NCBI GenBank assembly: GCA_017993715.1
Contig: JAGOME010000040.1
Coordinates: 1 to 41,050 of the forward strand
Direction: 5' to 3'
Source of the DNA: Phycicoccus sp.
GTDB taxonomy: Bacteria; Actinomycetota; Actinomycetes; Actinomycetales; Dermatophilaceae
DNA: 41,050 bases
In this document: in pieces, positions 17,110 to 25,021 of the stretch
Numbering within the stretch: the first letter of the stretch is position 1
How the letters are laid out: each line of letters starts with the position of its first letter
Made by a program: the position numbers and the translations under genes
Notes under the pieces: model-generated
Seen by the model: only the letters and a program-made list of their open reading frames with translations
Told to the model about the DNA's origin: nothing
Database searches by the model: none

Positions 17110-17904
17110 TCAGCCCGAGCTCGCCAAGGGCATGTCGATCCCGCGCAGGAGTGCACCGGTCCGGTTCGAGCCGGGGACGCGCACGGAGATCCGCACCCGG
17201 TCACCGCGGAAAAGGTCGTGGGAAAACTCGAAGGGACGGCCTCGGTCATCGGTCGTCGTGCGTCGCACCAGCAGCAACGGCGCCCCGGGCTCGATGTCGA
17301 GGATCGCCGCCTCATCGATGGTGGCTCGAGCGATCTCGATGTGCTCGACTGCCTCATGAGGCCGCAGCCCATAGTTCTCGTCGAGCAGTTGATAGAGCGA
17401 GCCGCCGAGGGCCAGGTCGGGCAGGCCGGGGACGACTTCGGCGGGCAGGAGAGCTCGTTCGAGCGACATGGGGGCGCCGTCGGCAAAGCGGATGCGGACC
17501 AAGTCGACGACGAGCTCCTCGGGGCCCAGGTCCAGCTCCCGAGACGCCTCGGGGTCGCAGGGCCGCACGACGACTGACACGACCCTGGTGCCGGAGGTGA
17601 ATCCTTGCTCACGCAACAACATGGGCAGGCCGACAATGTCGGACAGGTCTCGATCGACCTTGGGCACGGCGACGAAGGTGCCGCCGGCCCGCCCGGGCTC
17701 GCGGCTGACCAGACCCCGTTCCTCGAGCGCGATCAAGGCCTGGCGCAACGTCGATCGGCTCACCCCGAGCGTCGTCGCGAGGTCACGCTCGGCCTCGAGT
17801 TTGTCCCCTGGTCGCAACGTCCCGCGCGAGATGTCCTCGACGATGCGATCACGCACCTTGCGTGCCGCTGGACCGAGCGGTCCCCCCACCGACTTGACGT
17901 TCAC
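17110..17904 (-). CDS. GntR/HutC-family transcriptional regulator
   Basis: 264 residues. The winged helix-turn-helix (about 12-80) has the GntR pattern GTLRPGDKLEAERDLATTLG, VSRSTLRQALIALEERGLV and PGRAGGTFVA. The remainder is a UTRA ligand-binding domain (HutC subfamily) with LDLGPEELVVDLVRIRFADG and SLYQLLDENYGLRPHEAVEHIEIA. It is the last gene of the leftward BMC operon, 45 bases after the SDR. RMM-type BMC loci usually carry a regulator of this kind, so it probably represses both arms of the locus and responds to the amino-alcohol substrate or an intermediate. Confidence 0.92.
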   Translation of the reverse strand: MNVKSVGGPLGPAARKVRDRIVEDISRGTLRPGDKLEAERDLATTLGVSRSTLRQALIALEERGLVSREPGRAGGTFVAVPKVDRDLSDIVGLPMLLREQGFTSGTRVVSVVVRPCDPEASRELDLGPEELVVDLVRIRFADGAPMSLERALLPAEVVPGLPDLALGGSLYQLLDENYGLRPHEAVEHIEIARATIDEAAILDIEPGAPLLLVRRTTTDDRGRPFEFSHDLFRGDRVRISVRVPGSNRTGALLRGIDMPLASSG

Positions 17905-17949
17905 GCTCGCGAGCCTAGCCGTCGACGATCCTCCTCCCGCAGACCACGT

Positions 17950-18738
17950 TCACGAACCCAGGGCGTCCAGGGCGGCCATGGACTCGGGCAAGATCTGCCC
18001 GCCGTCGATGACCAGGGCCTGGCCGGTCACGTAGGCCGCCTCGTCCGTCGCGAAGAAGAGCGCGGCATTCCCGATGTCGGTCACGTCGCCGAGACGACCC
18101 TGCGGGATCGAAGCCTCCATGGCGGCACGGTAGTCGGGCCCGAGATCGGCCAAGCCCTCGGTCGCGACGTTGCCGGGCAGCACGGCATTCACCGTGATTC
18201 CCCTCGGCGCCAACTCGATCGCAGCCGTACGCATGAAGCCCAACTGGGCTGCCTTGCTCGCCCCGTAGTGCGACCACCCGGGATAGCCCGTGACCGGACC
18301 GGTGATCGACGAGGTGAGGATGACGCGCCCGTGCCCGGACTTCGTGAGCTCGTCGAGGCAGGCCTGGACGGTGAAGATCGTGCCCTTGACGTTGGTCCCA
18401 AGAACGAGGTCGATGTCCTCCCCGGACATGTTGGCCAGCATGCTGTCGGGGAAGATCCCGGCGTTCGCGCACACGATGTCGATGCCACCATGAGCGCGGA
18501 CCGCAGCGGCCGCCATCTCGTCGCAGGACTCCCTGGAGGAGACGTCACCGAGGAAGGTCGCGACCGAGCCCGTCCCGAGCCGCGCCAACTCACCCTGCGC
18601 CGCCGCGGCATCCTCGGCGTTGCGGCCGGTGATGAGGACGTTGGCGCCCGCGCGGGCGAAGACCGTCGCGATGCCCTTGCCGATGCCCTTGGTGGCCCCG
18701 GTGACGATGACGGAACGGCCGGCGATGGAGGTGAACAT
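17950..18738 (-). CDS. SDR-family dehydrogenase, probable 1-amino-2-propanol dehydrogenase
   Basis: Classical short-chain dehydrogenase, 262 residues. The nucleotide-binding motif is [10 protein letters not shown] near residue 13, followed by the structural CANAG. The active site includes the Ser of ILTSSIT with Y158 and K162 (YGASK). The C-terminus has the usual [10 protein letters not shown] end. In the RMM compartment of Mycobacterium smegmatis the SDR is an S-(+)-1-amino-2-propanol dehydrogenase that interconverts aminoacetone and 1-amino-2-propanol; position next to the kinase and shell genes supports the same assignment. I see no encapsulation helix at either end. Confidence 0.82.
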   Translation of the reverse strand: MFTSIAGRSVIVTGATKGIGKGIATVFARAGANVLITGRNAEDAAAAQGELARLGTGSVATFLGDVSSRESCDEMAAAAVRAHGGIDIVCANAGIFPDSMLANMSGEDIDLVLGTNVKGTIFTVQACLDELTKSGHGRVILTSSITGPVTGYPGWSHYGASKAAQLGFMRTAAIELAPRGITVNAVLPGNVATEGLADLGPDYRAAMEASIPQGRLGDVTDIGNAALFFATDEAAYVTGQALVIDGGQILPESMAALDALGS

Positions 18739-18767
18739 GGGTGGGCTCCTCGATGTGACGGGACGGA

Positions 18768-19745
18768 TCAGGCCGTGCTGGATAGATAGGACTCGGCGAG
18801 GTCGCAGGTGACCTGAGCAAACTGGGGACCCATCTCCTGTCCGGTCGCCGTGTCGGCGTGCGAGCCGACCCAGGCAACCAGCAGCAGGCGACGGAACATG
18901 ACGAAGGTCGGCAGCATGGCCTCGTCGTGGGCGGCGAGGTCGGTCACGGTGCGGTAGCCACGAGCCCAGGCGTCGATGAGGTCGGGGACATAGGGCTGAT
19001 CCTCGATGAACGACAGCGATGAGCCCAGGTCGTACATGAACCAGGACAGGCCGCAGTCGTCAAAGTCGATGACGGACACGTCGTCGCCGCGCACCAGGAG
19101 GTTGGCCAGCCGCATGTCGGCGTGGATGAGGCCGAAGCGGTCGGGACTGCGACCGTAGGCCGCAAGCCGGGCCTGGAGCGCCGCGTCGAGTCGGCCGAGT
19201 TGGGCGAGCTCGGCCGGGCCGACACCGAGGCCGTCCTGCCAGCGCCCCCAGAGCGGACGCGAGCCAAGGGCGCTCTCGTAGTCCCAGGTGAAGCGGGTGA
19301 AGTCGGGGGGCCGCTGCCACTGCTTGGCGTGGGCGTGCAGGCGCGCGGTGATCGCCCCGAGTTCGACGAAGTCGGCCACGAGCCGCCCCTCGTCGGGTTC
19401 GACGCCGTCTTCCCACGCGAAGCGCACGGCATACCGTTCTCCCACACCGTCAACGCGGGCGGTGACCACGCTGGACCCATCGGCTGCGGGGAGGTGGGCG
19501 GGGGTGCGGACAATGGCTGATCCGCGCAACGCGTCGACCCAGGCCAGTTCACTGGCAATGGCCTGGGGCGAGTGGTAGTTGGTCCGGTGGACCCGCAGGA
19601 CCGAGCGACCCTCGAGCGGGTCGTCGATGGCGAAGGTGCCGTTCTCGGACACGTTGAGCAGGGTGAGGGTCGCGTCGGGACTGAGCCCATAGGCGGGCAG
19701 TGCGGCGTGAGCGAATGCCGTGAAGAGCTCCGCGCTGTCACTCAT
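18768..19745 (-). CDS. APH-family kinase, probable (S)-1-amino-2-propanol kinase
   Basis: 325-residue aminoglycoside-phosphotransferase-fold kinase. The catalytic loop is [12 protein letters not shown] with D210 as base, and the metal site is [11 protein letters not shown]. The N-terminal lobe begins [12 protein letters not shown] and includes the VLRVHR lysine/arginine-strand region. The RMM homologue phosphorylates (S)-1-amino-2-propanol, making the substrate of the class III phospho-lyase encoded at the front of this operon. Its start overlaps the BMC-T stop by four bases, so its production is tied to the shell. Confidence 0.86.
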   Translation of the reverse strand: MSDSAELFTAFAHAALPAYGLSPDATLTLLNVSENGTFAIDDPLEGRSVLRVHRTNYHSPQAIASELAWVDALRGSAIVRTPAHLPAADGSSVVTARVDGVGERYAVRFAWEDGVEPDEGRLVADFVELGAITARLHAHAKQWQRPPDFTRFTWDYESALGSRPLWGRWQDGLGVGPAELAQLGRLDAALQARLAAYGRSPDRFGLIHADMRLANLLVRGDDVSVIDFDDCGLSWFMYDLGSSLSFIEDQPYVPDLIDAWARGYRTVTDLAAHDEAMLPTFVMFRRLLLVAWVGSHADTATGQEMGPQFAQVTCDLAESYLSSTA

Positions 19746-20392
19746 GGGGCGACCACCTGTTCGAAGGCTTCACCGATGGCATTGCGGGCGCGCTCCAGCG
19801 ACGCGGGCTCCCCCGCGAGATAGATGCGGCCAGCGGCTCCGATCATGGACACGTCCACGAGGGTGACGTCAGGAGCGGCCTTCTCGGCCTCGTTGGCCGC
19901 GAGCGCCGCGAACAGCGCCGGCACCATCTCCAGAACGAGCAGGCTGTCGCCGGGCATGATCATCGACGCCTGCCGATTGCGGTTGATGATGACCGCGTGC
20001 TGGTCCGCGACGTCCTCGATGATGTCGTGATAGAGCACGGTCGGTGTGAGCCGGTCCGCGGGGTCCGCGCCGATGCCCTCGAGGATGGCTTCTCCGGCAG
20101 CCTGAAGTTGCTCCGGGTCGTCGCCGTGGACCTCGAGCACGCCGAACTGTCGCTCGACGAAGAGGATCCCGGGCTCCACCGTGCCGTCCCCAGCGCGCAA
20201 GGCCAGCGACGTGACCCGCTCGATGGCCAGTCCCGGAGCGACCTCGACGATGAGGGCATGCTGCCCGGCGTAGGGCGGGTAGCCCCGCGCGCGGGTGGGC
20301 GTGCCGAGGTAGGCCGCGAACTGCGGCTGCAGGTCGTCAAGGTGGAGGTGGACGCGCAGCTGCGGTGCCGGGGTGGGCGGGAGCGCGCTCAC
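19742..20392 (-). CDS. BMC-T shell protein (tandem BMC domains), RMM MSM0271-like
   Basis: 216-residue shell protein from a GTG overlapping the BMC-H stop (GTGA). Two BMC folds are visible: about 10-110 ([39 protein letters not shown]) and about 115-215 ([56 protein letters not shown]). It is clearly homologous to the other BMC-T at 21300-21920. By gene order and family knowledge it corresponds to M. smegmatis MSM0271, a double-ringed trimer thought to surround the pentamer at the vertices. The pore state cannot be read from sequence. Confidence 0.88.
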   Translation of the reverse strand: MSALPPTPAPQLRVHLHLDDLQPQFAAYLGTPTRARGYPPYAGQHALIVEVAPGLAIERVTSLALRAGDGTVEPGILFVERQFGVLEVHGDDPEQLQAAGEAILEGIGADPADRLTPTVLYHDIIEDVADQHAVIINRNRQASMIMPGDSLLVLEMVPALFAALAANEAEKAAPDVTLVDVSMIGAAGRIYLAGEPASLERARNAIGEAFEQVVAP

Positions 20393-20670
20393 TCCGCCGC
20401 GACGACGAAGTGGCCGCCGAGTTCCGCGTGCGGGCGGGGGATCACGTGGACGCTGACGAGCTCGCCGACGGCGGCGGCGGTCTCGGCGCCGGCCTCTGTC
20501 GCGGCCTTGACGGCCCCGACGTCGCCGACGATGGTCACCGCGACAAGCCCGTCGCCGACCTCGTCACGATGCACGATGGTCACGTTGGCCGCCTTGACCA
20601 TGGCGTCGGCAGCCGCGAGCGCGGCGACGTAGCCCTTGGTCTCGATCATGCCGATCGCCTTGTTGGACAT
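20389..20670 (-). CDS. BMC-H hexameric shell protein
   Basis: 93-residue single BMC domain starting at ATG 20670, preceded by AAGAGG seven bases upstream; longer frames read back into the BMC-P gene. The motif [21 protein letters not shown] is the classic BMC-H N-terminus, followed by [17 protein letters not shown] and the C-terminal VIPRPHAEL. It should form the bulk of the shell facets. It is the only BMC-H in the locus, as in RMM (MSM0272). Confidence 0.95.
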   Translation of the reverse strand: MSNKAIGMIETKGYVAALAAADAMVKAANVTIVHRDEVGDGLVAVTIVGDVGAVKAATEAGAETAAAVGELVSVHVIPRPHAELGGHFVVAAE

Positions 20671-20674
20671 GCGT

Positions 20675-20974
20675 TTACCTCTTCTGTTGGCGACCGGAGG
20701 CCGGTCGGGTGGTTGCTGGCGACGGGGTGTCTGTCTCGTCGATGGAGCCGATGACGAGGGCGTCGATGGGGGGATGCGGGTCGGTCCGGAACCAGGAGGC
20801 GGCAACCGATCCGGTGGCCACGAGGACGGACTCGCCGACGCCGCAGCCGAGGGTGTCGAAGGCGACGAGCCGGGCCCCGCCGGGCTCGGTCTCCAGCTCG
20901 AGGAAGGCCCCGCTCGGGACTTCGGGCAGCCGTCGGGTGGACCAGACATTGCCGATGACGCGGGCTCTAATCAT
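20675..20974 (-). CDS. BMC-P pentameric vertex protein (EutN/CcmL family)
   Basis: 99 residues. Family features are [13 protein letters not shown] at the N-terminus, [24 protein letters not shown] in the core and the closing [11 protein letters not shown]. The last 20 residues are a polar tail. It should cap the shell vertices (RMM MSM0273). It begins on the stop codon of the upstream scaffold-like gene (TGATG) and is separated from BMC-H by four bases. Confidence 0.94.
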   Translation of the reverse strand: MIRARVIGNVWSTRRLPEVPSGAFLELETEPGGARLVAFDTLGCGVGESVLVATGSVAASWFRTDPHPPIDALVIGSIDETDTPSPATTRPASGRQQKR

Positions 20975-21303
20975 CAGTTCTCCTCGTTGTCCTTCTCGAT
21001 TCGAATGCCGAGGCGGCGGGCGCGGTCCTTGGCCAGGGGGGTGGCGACGGCACCTCGGCCCAGCACGATCACGGTGTCTCCGGCCCGGCCAGCGGCATCC
21101 ACGGTGCGCTCGGTCACCACTCCCCCTCGGGGACTCTGGCGCAGCGTCGCCGCGCGCGCTGGGGCCCTGGTCGGCGCGCTCCTCGCAGCGCCCGCCGCAG
21201 GGCGCAGGTCGGCCAAAGCGCGGGCCACCTCATCGCGGACCAGCTCGCGCAGAACCTCGCGGATGAGACCGCGCAGCTCGGATTCGGGCAGGGGCAGGCT
21301 CAT
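20974..21303 (-). CDS. Small BMC-associated scaffold-like protein
   Basis: 109 residues, in the position of the uncharacterised gene between BMC-P and the MSM0275-type BMC-T in RMM loci. Residues about 6-34 (ESELRGLIREVLRELVR and on) form an amphipathic helix of the encapsulation-peptide type. An Ala/Pro/Arg-rich linker follows (35-60), and the C-terminal 40 residues form a small domain ending VATPLAKDRARRLGIRIEK. That last motif resembles the TPxARDxAxxxGI segment I know from several BMC-associated proteins. I infer a linker between cargo and shell rather than an enzyme; no catalytic residues are visible. Overlaps both neighbours. Confidence 0.8.
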   Translation of the reverse strand: MSLPLPESELRGLIREVLRELVRDEVARALADLRPAAGAARSAPTRAPARAATLRQSPRGGVVTERTVDAAGRAGDTVIVLGRGAVATPLAKDRARRLGIRIEKDNEEN

Positions 21304-21920
21304 CGATATCCCCGGACTCCCACACCGACCCCGAGCGCCGCCTCGGCCGCCTCAGCCGCCGCGCGCACCTCGGACTCCACGCCACTGAGGTAGACCCGAC
21401 CGGTCGCCCCGATCATCCGGTAGTCCACGACCTTGATCCGGGCCGCTTTCTCGGCCTCGTTGGTCGCGAGAATCGCGTAGGAGGCCGGTTGCATCTCCAT
21501 GACGAACAGAGTCTCCCCGGCCAACACCATCGACCCCATCTTGTTGCGGTTGATGAGGAAGGCATGTTGCGGGTCGATCCGGGAGACGACCTTGGACGCG
21601 AGCACCTGGGGTGCAGTCGCGTCGGCGGAGGTGGCGTCGAGATGGTCAAGGACGGCCCCGGCCGCCGAGCGGACCGACGAGGTCGGCCCGTGGATCTCGA
21701 GATAGCCGTACTGCCGCTCAACGACCAGGATGCCGGCCCGCACGTGGGCCTCTTTGAGCGCGACGTCCGTGAGCGGCTCGATGTCCAGCCCTGGAGCCAC
21801 CTCGATGACCTGGGCGGCGTCGCCGGCTCGCGGCAGGGATCCCTTGATCCAGGTACCGAGGTAGCACAGCGTCTGTGGCTGCAGGCGGTCCAAGAAGATG
21901 AACGAGCGCAGATCGCCCAC
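21300..21920 (-). CDS. BMC-T shell protein, RMM MSM0275-like
   Basis: 206 residues from a GTG at 21920. Tandem BMC domains with FLDRLQPQTLCYLGTW, VIEVAPGLDIEPLTDVAL, GILVVERQYGYLEIHG, then INRNKMGSMVLAGETLFVMEMQP and VDYRMIGATGRVYLSG. It is a paralogue of the BMC-T at 19742-20392. The M. smegmatis counterpart MSM0275 forms linear strips proposed to line facet edges. It follows the aldehyde dehydrogenase by four bases. Confidence 0.88.
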   Translation of the reverse strand: MGDLRSFIFLDRLQPQTLCYLGTWIKGSLPRAGDAAQVIEVAPGLDIEPLTDVALKEAHVRAGILVVERQYGYLEIHGPTSSVRSAAGAVLDHLDATSADATAPQVLASKVVSRIDPQHAFLINRNKMGSMVLAGETLFVMEMQPASYAILATNEAEKAARIKVVDYRMIGATGRVYLSGVESEVRAAAEAAEAALGVGVGVRGYR

Positions 21921-21924
21921 GATG

Positions 21925-23526
21925 TCAGCCCTTCACGATCGATCGAAGTTCGTCGAGCACCAGGCGGCGCACCTGGTCCCGCAGGTCGTCGCCGATGATC
22001 TCCCCGGCGCCCGATCCGCCGCCGGAAACGGCGGGAGGAGGAGCACCGTGCCCGACGACGCAAGGGGCACCGGGGAGGTTGGAGGCGAGAGGATACGGCG
22101 GCTGCGGGCCGTGCGGGCTGCGCCACGTGTTCTCGGGGTTCAGCGGCGGCATAGGCACGCTGGGCGCCAGGTTCCAGGCCGCCTGGGTCACATGCACCAG
22201 GTGCGCCGGCGCGAGGTTGGCGCCGAGCGACGAGCGTCCGGGGAAGCCCGTGCCGATGGTCATGGTCGGGGCTAGGCCGGTCTCGAAACCGGCGCCCCCG
22301 AGGCTGTTGCCGACGTTGACAGTGACGCGCAGAACCGGGACGGCGGCGGCATAAGCAAGGATCGTGTCGGGGTTCTCGGAGTGGATCGCTGCGCTGTGCC
22401 CGGCACCGGTGACCCGCAGCACGGCGCGCGCCGCATCGATTCCCCGAGTCGCCGAGGGCACGGTGACCAGGGCGAGCACCGGCATGAGCTTCTCGTGGGT
22501 GAGCATCTCCTCGGGGACGACCCGGTCGATGGGCGTCACGAGGATGCGGGTCCCCCGCGGGACCGAGATCCCAGCGGCCGCAGCGATCACGGTGGCGGAC
22601 TTGCCGATCCATTGAGTGTCGAGGTGGTCGCCGGCGAAGATGACGGAGCGCACGGCGGCCGTCTCGTCGGGGTCGCAGAGGTGGGCACCGGCCCGCCGCA
22701 GTTGCCCGGCGAAGCGCTCCGCGACCGCATCGACGACGATGAGCACGCTCTCGTTGGTGCAGAGGATCGAGTTGTCGAACGCCTTGCTCGTGACGATGCG
22801 TTCCGCGGCGGCCGCGAGGTCCGCGCTCTCATCGACCAGGACGGGCACGTTGCCCGGCCCGACACCGTAGGCGGGGTTGCCACTGCGATACGCGGCCCGC
22901 ACCATGGGGCTGCCGCCGGTCGCGACGATGAGGTCGACCCGGTCATCGGTCATCAGGGTGTCGATGATGGGGATCGACGGCTCATCGACGACCTGGATGC
23001 ACCCGTCCGGGGCACCCGCCTCGATGGCGGCCTGCGCCATGGCCCGGACCGCGTCGGCGGTGACGGCCTTGGCGTAGGGATGCGGGGACACGATGATCGC
23101 GTTGCGGGTGAGCAGGGCCAGCAGAACCTTGAATGCCGCCGTCGCCACCGGGTTGGTCGACGGTGTGAGCGCGAGGACCACACCGGCCGGCCGCGGGATC
23201 CGCAGGATCTTGCTGTCTGGGTCGACGATCGGCGTCACATAGTCGTGGCTGCGATAGGTCTCCCAGATCCCCGTTGAGCAGCCGATGTTCTTGTGGATCT
23301 TGTCCTCGACGACCCCGAACCCCGTCTCCTCGACGGCCCGCTCGGCGAACTCGGTGGCCCGTTCGGCCACCGCCGCTGCAGCGGCCTGGGCGGCGCGCCG
23401 GACCGCGTCGATGTCGTAGGTGCCAAAGGCTCGGGAGGCCCACTGGGCGCGCTGCACCATGGCGCGGGCGCGCGGCATTCCGGACGGTTCGATGGGGATG
23501 ACGGGGATCGTCGTGTGGGCGGTCAT
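21925..23526 (-). CDS. CoA-acylating aldehyde dehydrogenase, BMC cargo
   Basis: 533 residues (ATG at 23526, four-base overlap with the aminotransferase stop). Oxidises an aldehyde to acyl-CoA with NAD; propionaldehyde is the likely substrate. Catalytic C256 lies in the motif FDNSILCTNES, and the nucleotide-binding segment ALTPSTNPVATA and the loop IVATGGSPMVRAAY match EutE/PduP-type enzymes, not hydrolysing aldehyde dehydrogenases. After the enzyme fold (to about 470) comes a Pro/Gly-rich linker and a final helix, DDLRDQVRRLVLDELRSIV, which looks like an encapsulation peptide at the C-terminus; in PduP the peptide is at the N-terminus. This is the clearest cargo of the compartment. Confidence 0.92.
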   Translation of the reverse strand: MTAHTTIPVIPIEPSGMPRARAMVQRAQWASRAFGTYDIDAVRRAAQAAAAAVAERATEFAERAVEETGFGVVEDKIHKNIGCSTGIWETYRSHDYVTPIVDPDSKILRIPRPAGVVLALTPSTNPVATAAFKVLLALLTRNAIIVSPHPYAKAVTADAVRAMAQAAIEAGAPDGCIQVVDEPSIPIIDTLMTDDRVDLIVATGGSPMVRAAYRSGNPAYGVGPGNVPVLVDESADLAAAAERIVTSKAFDNSILCTNESVLIVVDAVAERFAGQLRRAGAHLCDPDETAAVRSVIFAGDHLDTQWIGKSATVIAAAAGISVPRGTRILVTPIDRVVPEEMLTHEKLMPVLALVTVPSATRGIDAARAVLRVTGAGHSAAIHSENPDTILAYAAAVPVLRVTVNVGNSLGGAGFETGLAPTMTIGTGFPGRSSLGANLAPAHLVHVTQAAWNLAPSVPMPPLNPENTWRSPHGPQPPYPLASNLPGAPCVVGHGAPPPAVSGGGSGAGEIIGDDLRDQVRRLVLDELRSIVKG

Positions 23527-24866
23527 CGGGAGGACCCCCGGACCTCTGCGCGTGCCCGCCGGATGGCGACCTCGGTGCGATCGAGCAGTTCCTCGGCGAC
23601 CTCTGGCTTGAGCAGGATGCCCGGCTTGTATTGCAGGACACGGGGATCGAGCGTGGAGAAGATCGCCCAGACCCCACCCTCGTACAGGTGTCGCATGACG
23701 TACTTGGCCCCCTGGGGGTGGTCGAACTCGAGGCCGAAGATCACGCCGTTCTGGCGGATGCCGGTGAACCAGTCGGGGTAGTCGGCCTGGATGGCGCGCA
23801 GCCCGCTGCCGATCGTGTCGGAGATCCAGTGCACGATTGATCGAGTCTCGGGGCGCCGACAGATCTCCAGGGTCTTCATGGCCGCGATGCACCCGAGCTC
23901 GGCGCCCCCGAAGGTCGACATGTGCGCGAAGCCGTCCTCGGTCAGCCATCCCGATGCCTTCTCCGAGGCCAGGACGCAGGCAATCGGATAGAGACCGCCG
24001 GAGATGCCCTTGCCAGTGACGAGGATGTCGGGCTCGATGCCCTCCTTGCTGATCCCCCAGAGCTCACCTGTGCGCATGAGCCCGGTCTGGACCTCGTCGG
24101 CGATGTACAGCGCGTCGTACTTCTCGCATAGCGCTTTGACGGCCCGCAGGTACCCGGGATCAGGCAGGGGGAAGCCGTAGGTGGCCGGGATCGTCTCCAT
24201 GATGACGGCGGCGATATCGCGCCCGGAGAGGGCTTCCTCCATGGCGACCAGGTCATTGAACGGGACGTGTGGGAAGTCGTCGGGTTGATCGGACAGGAAG
24301 ATCGCGGAGAACCGCTCGTCCCCCGCACCGACGGCGATCCCGGTGTGGCCGTGGTAGGCCTTGACGATCGAGAGGATCTTGCGCTTCTGCGTGGCGTGTC
24401 GGGCCGTCTTGAGGGCGATGTCGATCGCCTCGCCACCGCCGCTGGCGTACATGACCTTGGTCAGTCCGGGCGGAGCGGAGTCGATGAGCGCCTCGGCCAG
24501 GGCGGTGCGGGCCAGCGCGGGGAAGTGATGGTTGCCGATGTCAAAGTGCTGCATGGCCGCGGTCACGGCGCCGACCACCTCGGGGTTGCGGTGGCCGAGG
24601 TTGTAGGTGCCGCCGTTCAGGTGGCAGTCGATGAGCCGCTTACCGGTCATGTCCCAGAGGAAGTAGTCCTCGCGGCGGTCGATCACGAGGGGGACACCGG
24701 AGTCGATCCAGAACTGGGTCTTGCCCGGGTTCCAGTAGGCCTTGGCCTTCTCCAGCACCTCCTCCTTGGAGGAGAACGAGAAGAGCCCGTAGTCGTAGGC
24801 CGCTCGGTCGGCAGCGACAGCGGCGGACCGCACTTGCGGTGCACCGGATCGACGAGGCTCGGCCAT
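23523..24866 (-). CDS. Class III aminotransferase-fold enzyme, probable amino-alcohol-phosphate phospho-lyase
   Basis: 447-residue PLP enzyme from ATG 24866; the longer frame would start inside the promoter. The PLP lysine is K286 in VTGKGISGGLYP, with IADEVQTG holding the cofactor Asp and ASGGGEAIDIALKTAR the phosphate loop. In RMM loci this enzyme is proposed to act on 1-amino-2-propanol O-phosphate, eliminating phosphate and ammonia to give propionaldehyde, like ethanolamine-phosphate phospho-lyase; true transamination cannot be excluded. TATGGT lies eight bases before the ATG, so the mRNA has almost no leader. First gene of the ten-gene leftward BMC operon. Confidence 0.85.
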   Translation of the reverse strand: MAEPRRSGAPQVRSAAVAADRAAYDYGLFSFSSKEEVLEKAKAYWNPGKTQFWIDSGVPLVIDRREDYFLWDMTGKRLIDCHLNGGTYNLGHRNPEVVGAVTAAMQHFDIGNHHFPALARTALAEALIDSAPPGLTKVMYASGGGEAIDIALKTARHATQKRKILSIVKAYHGHTGIAVGAGDERFSAIFLSDQPDDFPHVPFNDLVAMEEALSGRDIAAVIMETIPATYGFPLPDPGYLRAVKALCEKYDALYIADEVQTGLMRTGELWGISKEGIEPDILVTGKGISGGLYPIACVLASEKASGWLTEDGFAHMSTFGGAELGCIAAMKTLEICRRPETRSIVHWISDTIGSGLRAIQADYPDWFTGIRQNGVIFGLEFDHPQGAKYVMRHLYEGGVWAIFSTLDPRVLQYKPGILLKPEVAEELLDRTEVAIRRARAEVRGSSR

Positions 24867-24876
24867 GGGCAGGGAC

Positions 24877-24922
24877 CATACCGAATCACATACCAAAAGC
24901 ACCAGAGGTCAACATTGGTATG
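24877..24922. promoter_or_regulatory. Putative GntR operator in the divergent BMC promoter region
   Basis: CATACCAA (24889-24896) and its complement TTGGTATG (24915-24922) form an eight-base inverted repeat with 18 bases between. A further CATACC lies at 24877-24882, twelve bases from the first, and overlaps the TATGGT -10 of the leftward operon. HutC-type regulators commonly bind GGTATACC-like half-sites, so this is the best candidate for the GntR regulator encoded at 17110-17904. Confidence 0.5.
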
Positions 24923-24942
24923 AATTCAGCAAGACCGAAGTC

Positions 24943-24972
24943 TTGTGGCACGCCCGGGCAGCGCGCCATACT
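24943..24972 (+). promoter_or_regulatory. Predicted promoter of the rightward BMC arm
   Basis: TTGTGG (24943-24948), 18 bases, CATACT (24967-24972). It lies 50 bases before the permease start and 20 bases downstream of the last GGTATG half-site, so a repressor bound there could block polymerase. Confidence 0.4.
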
Positions 24973-25021
24973 CGCCATCCATCCGGCCGCAATGGCGCGG
25001 CCCCCTGCACCCGAGGACGCC

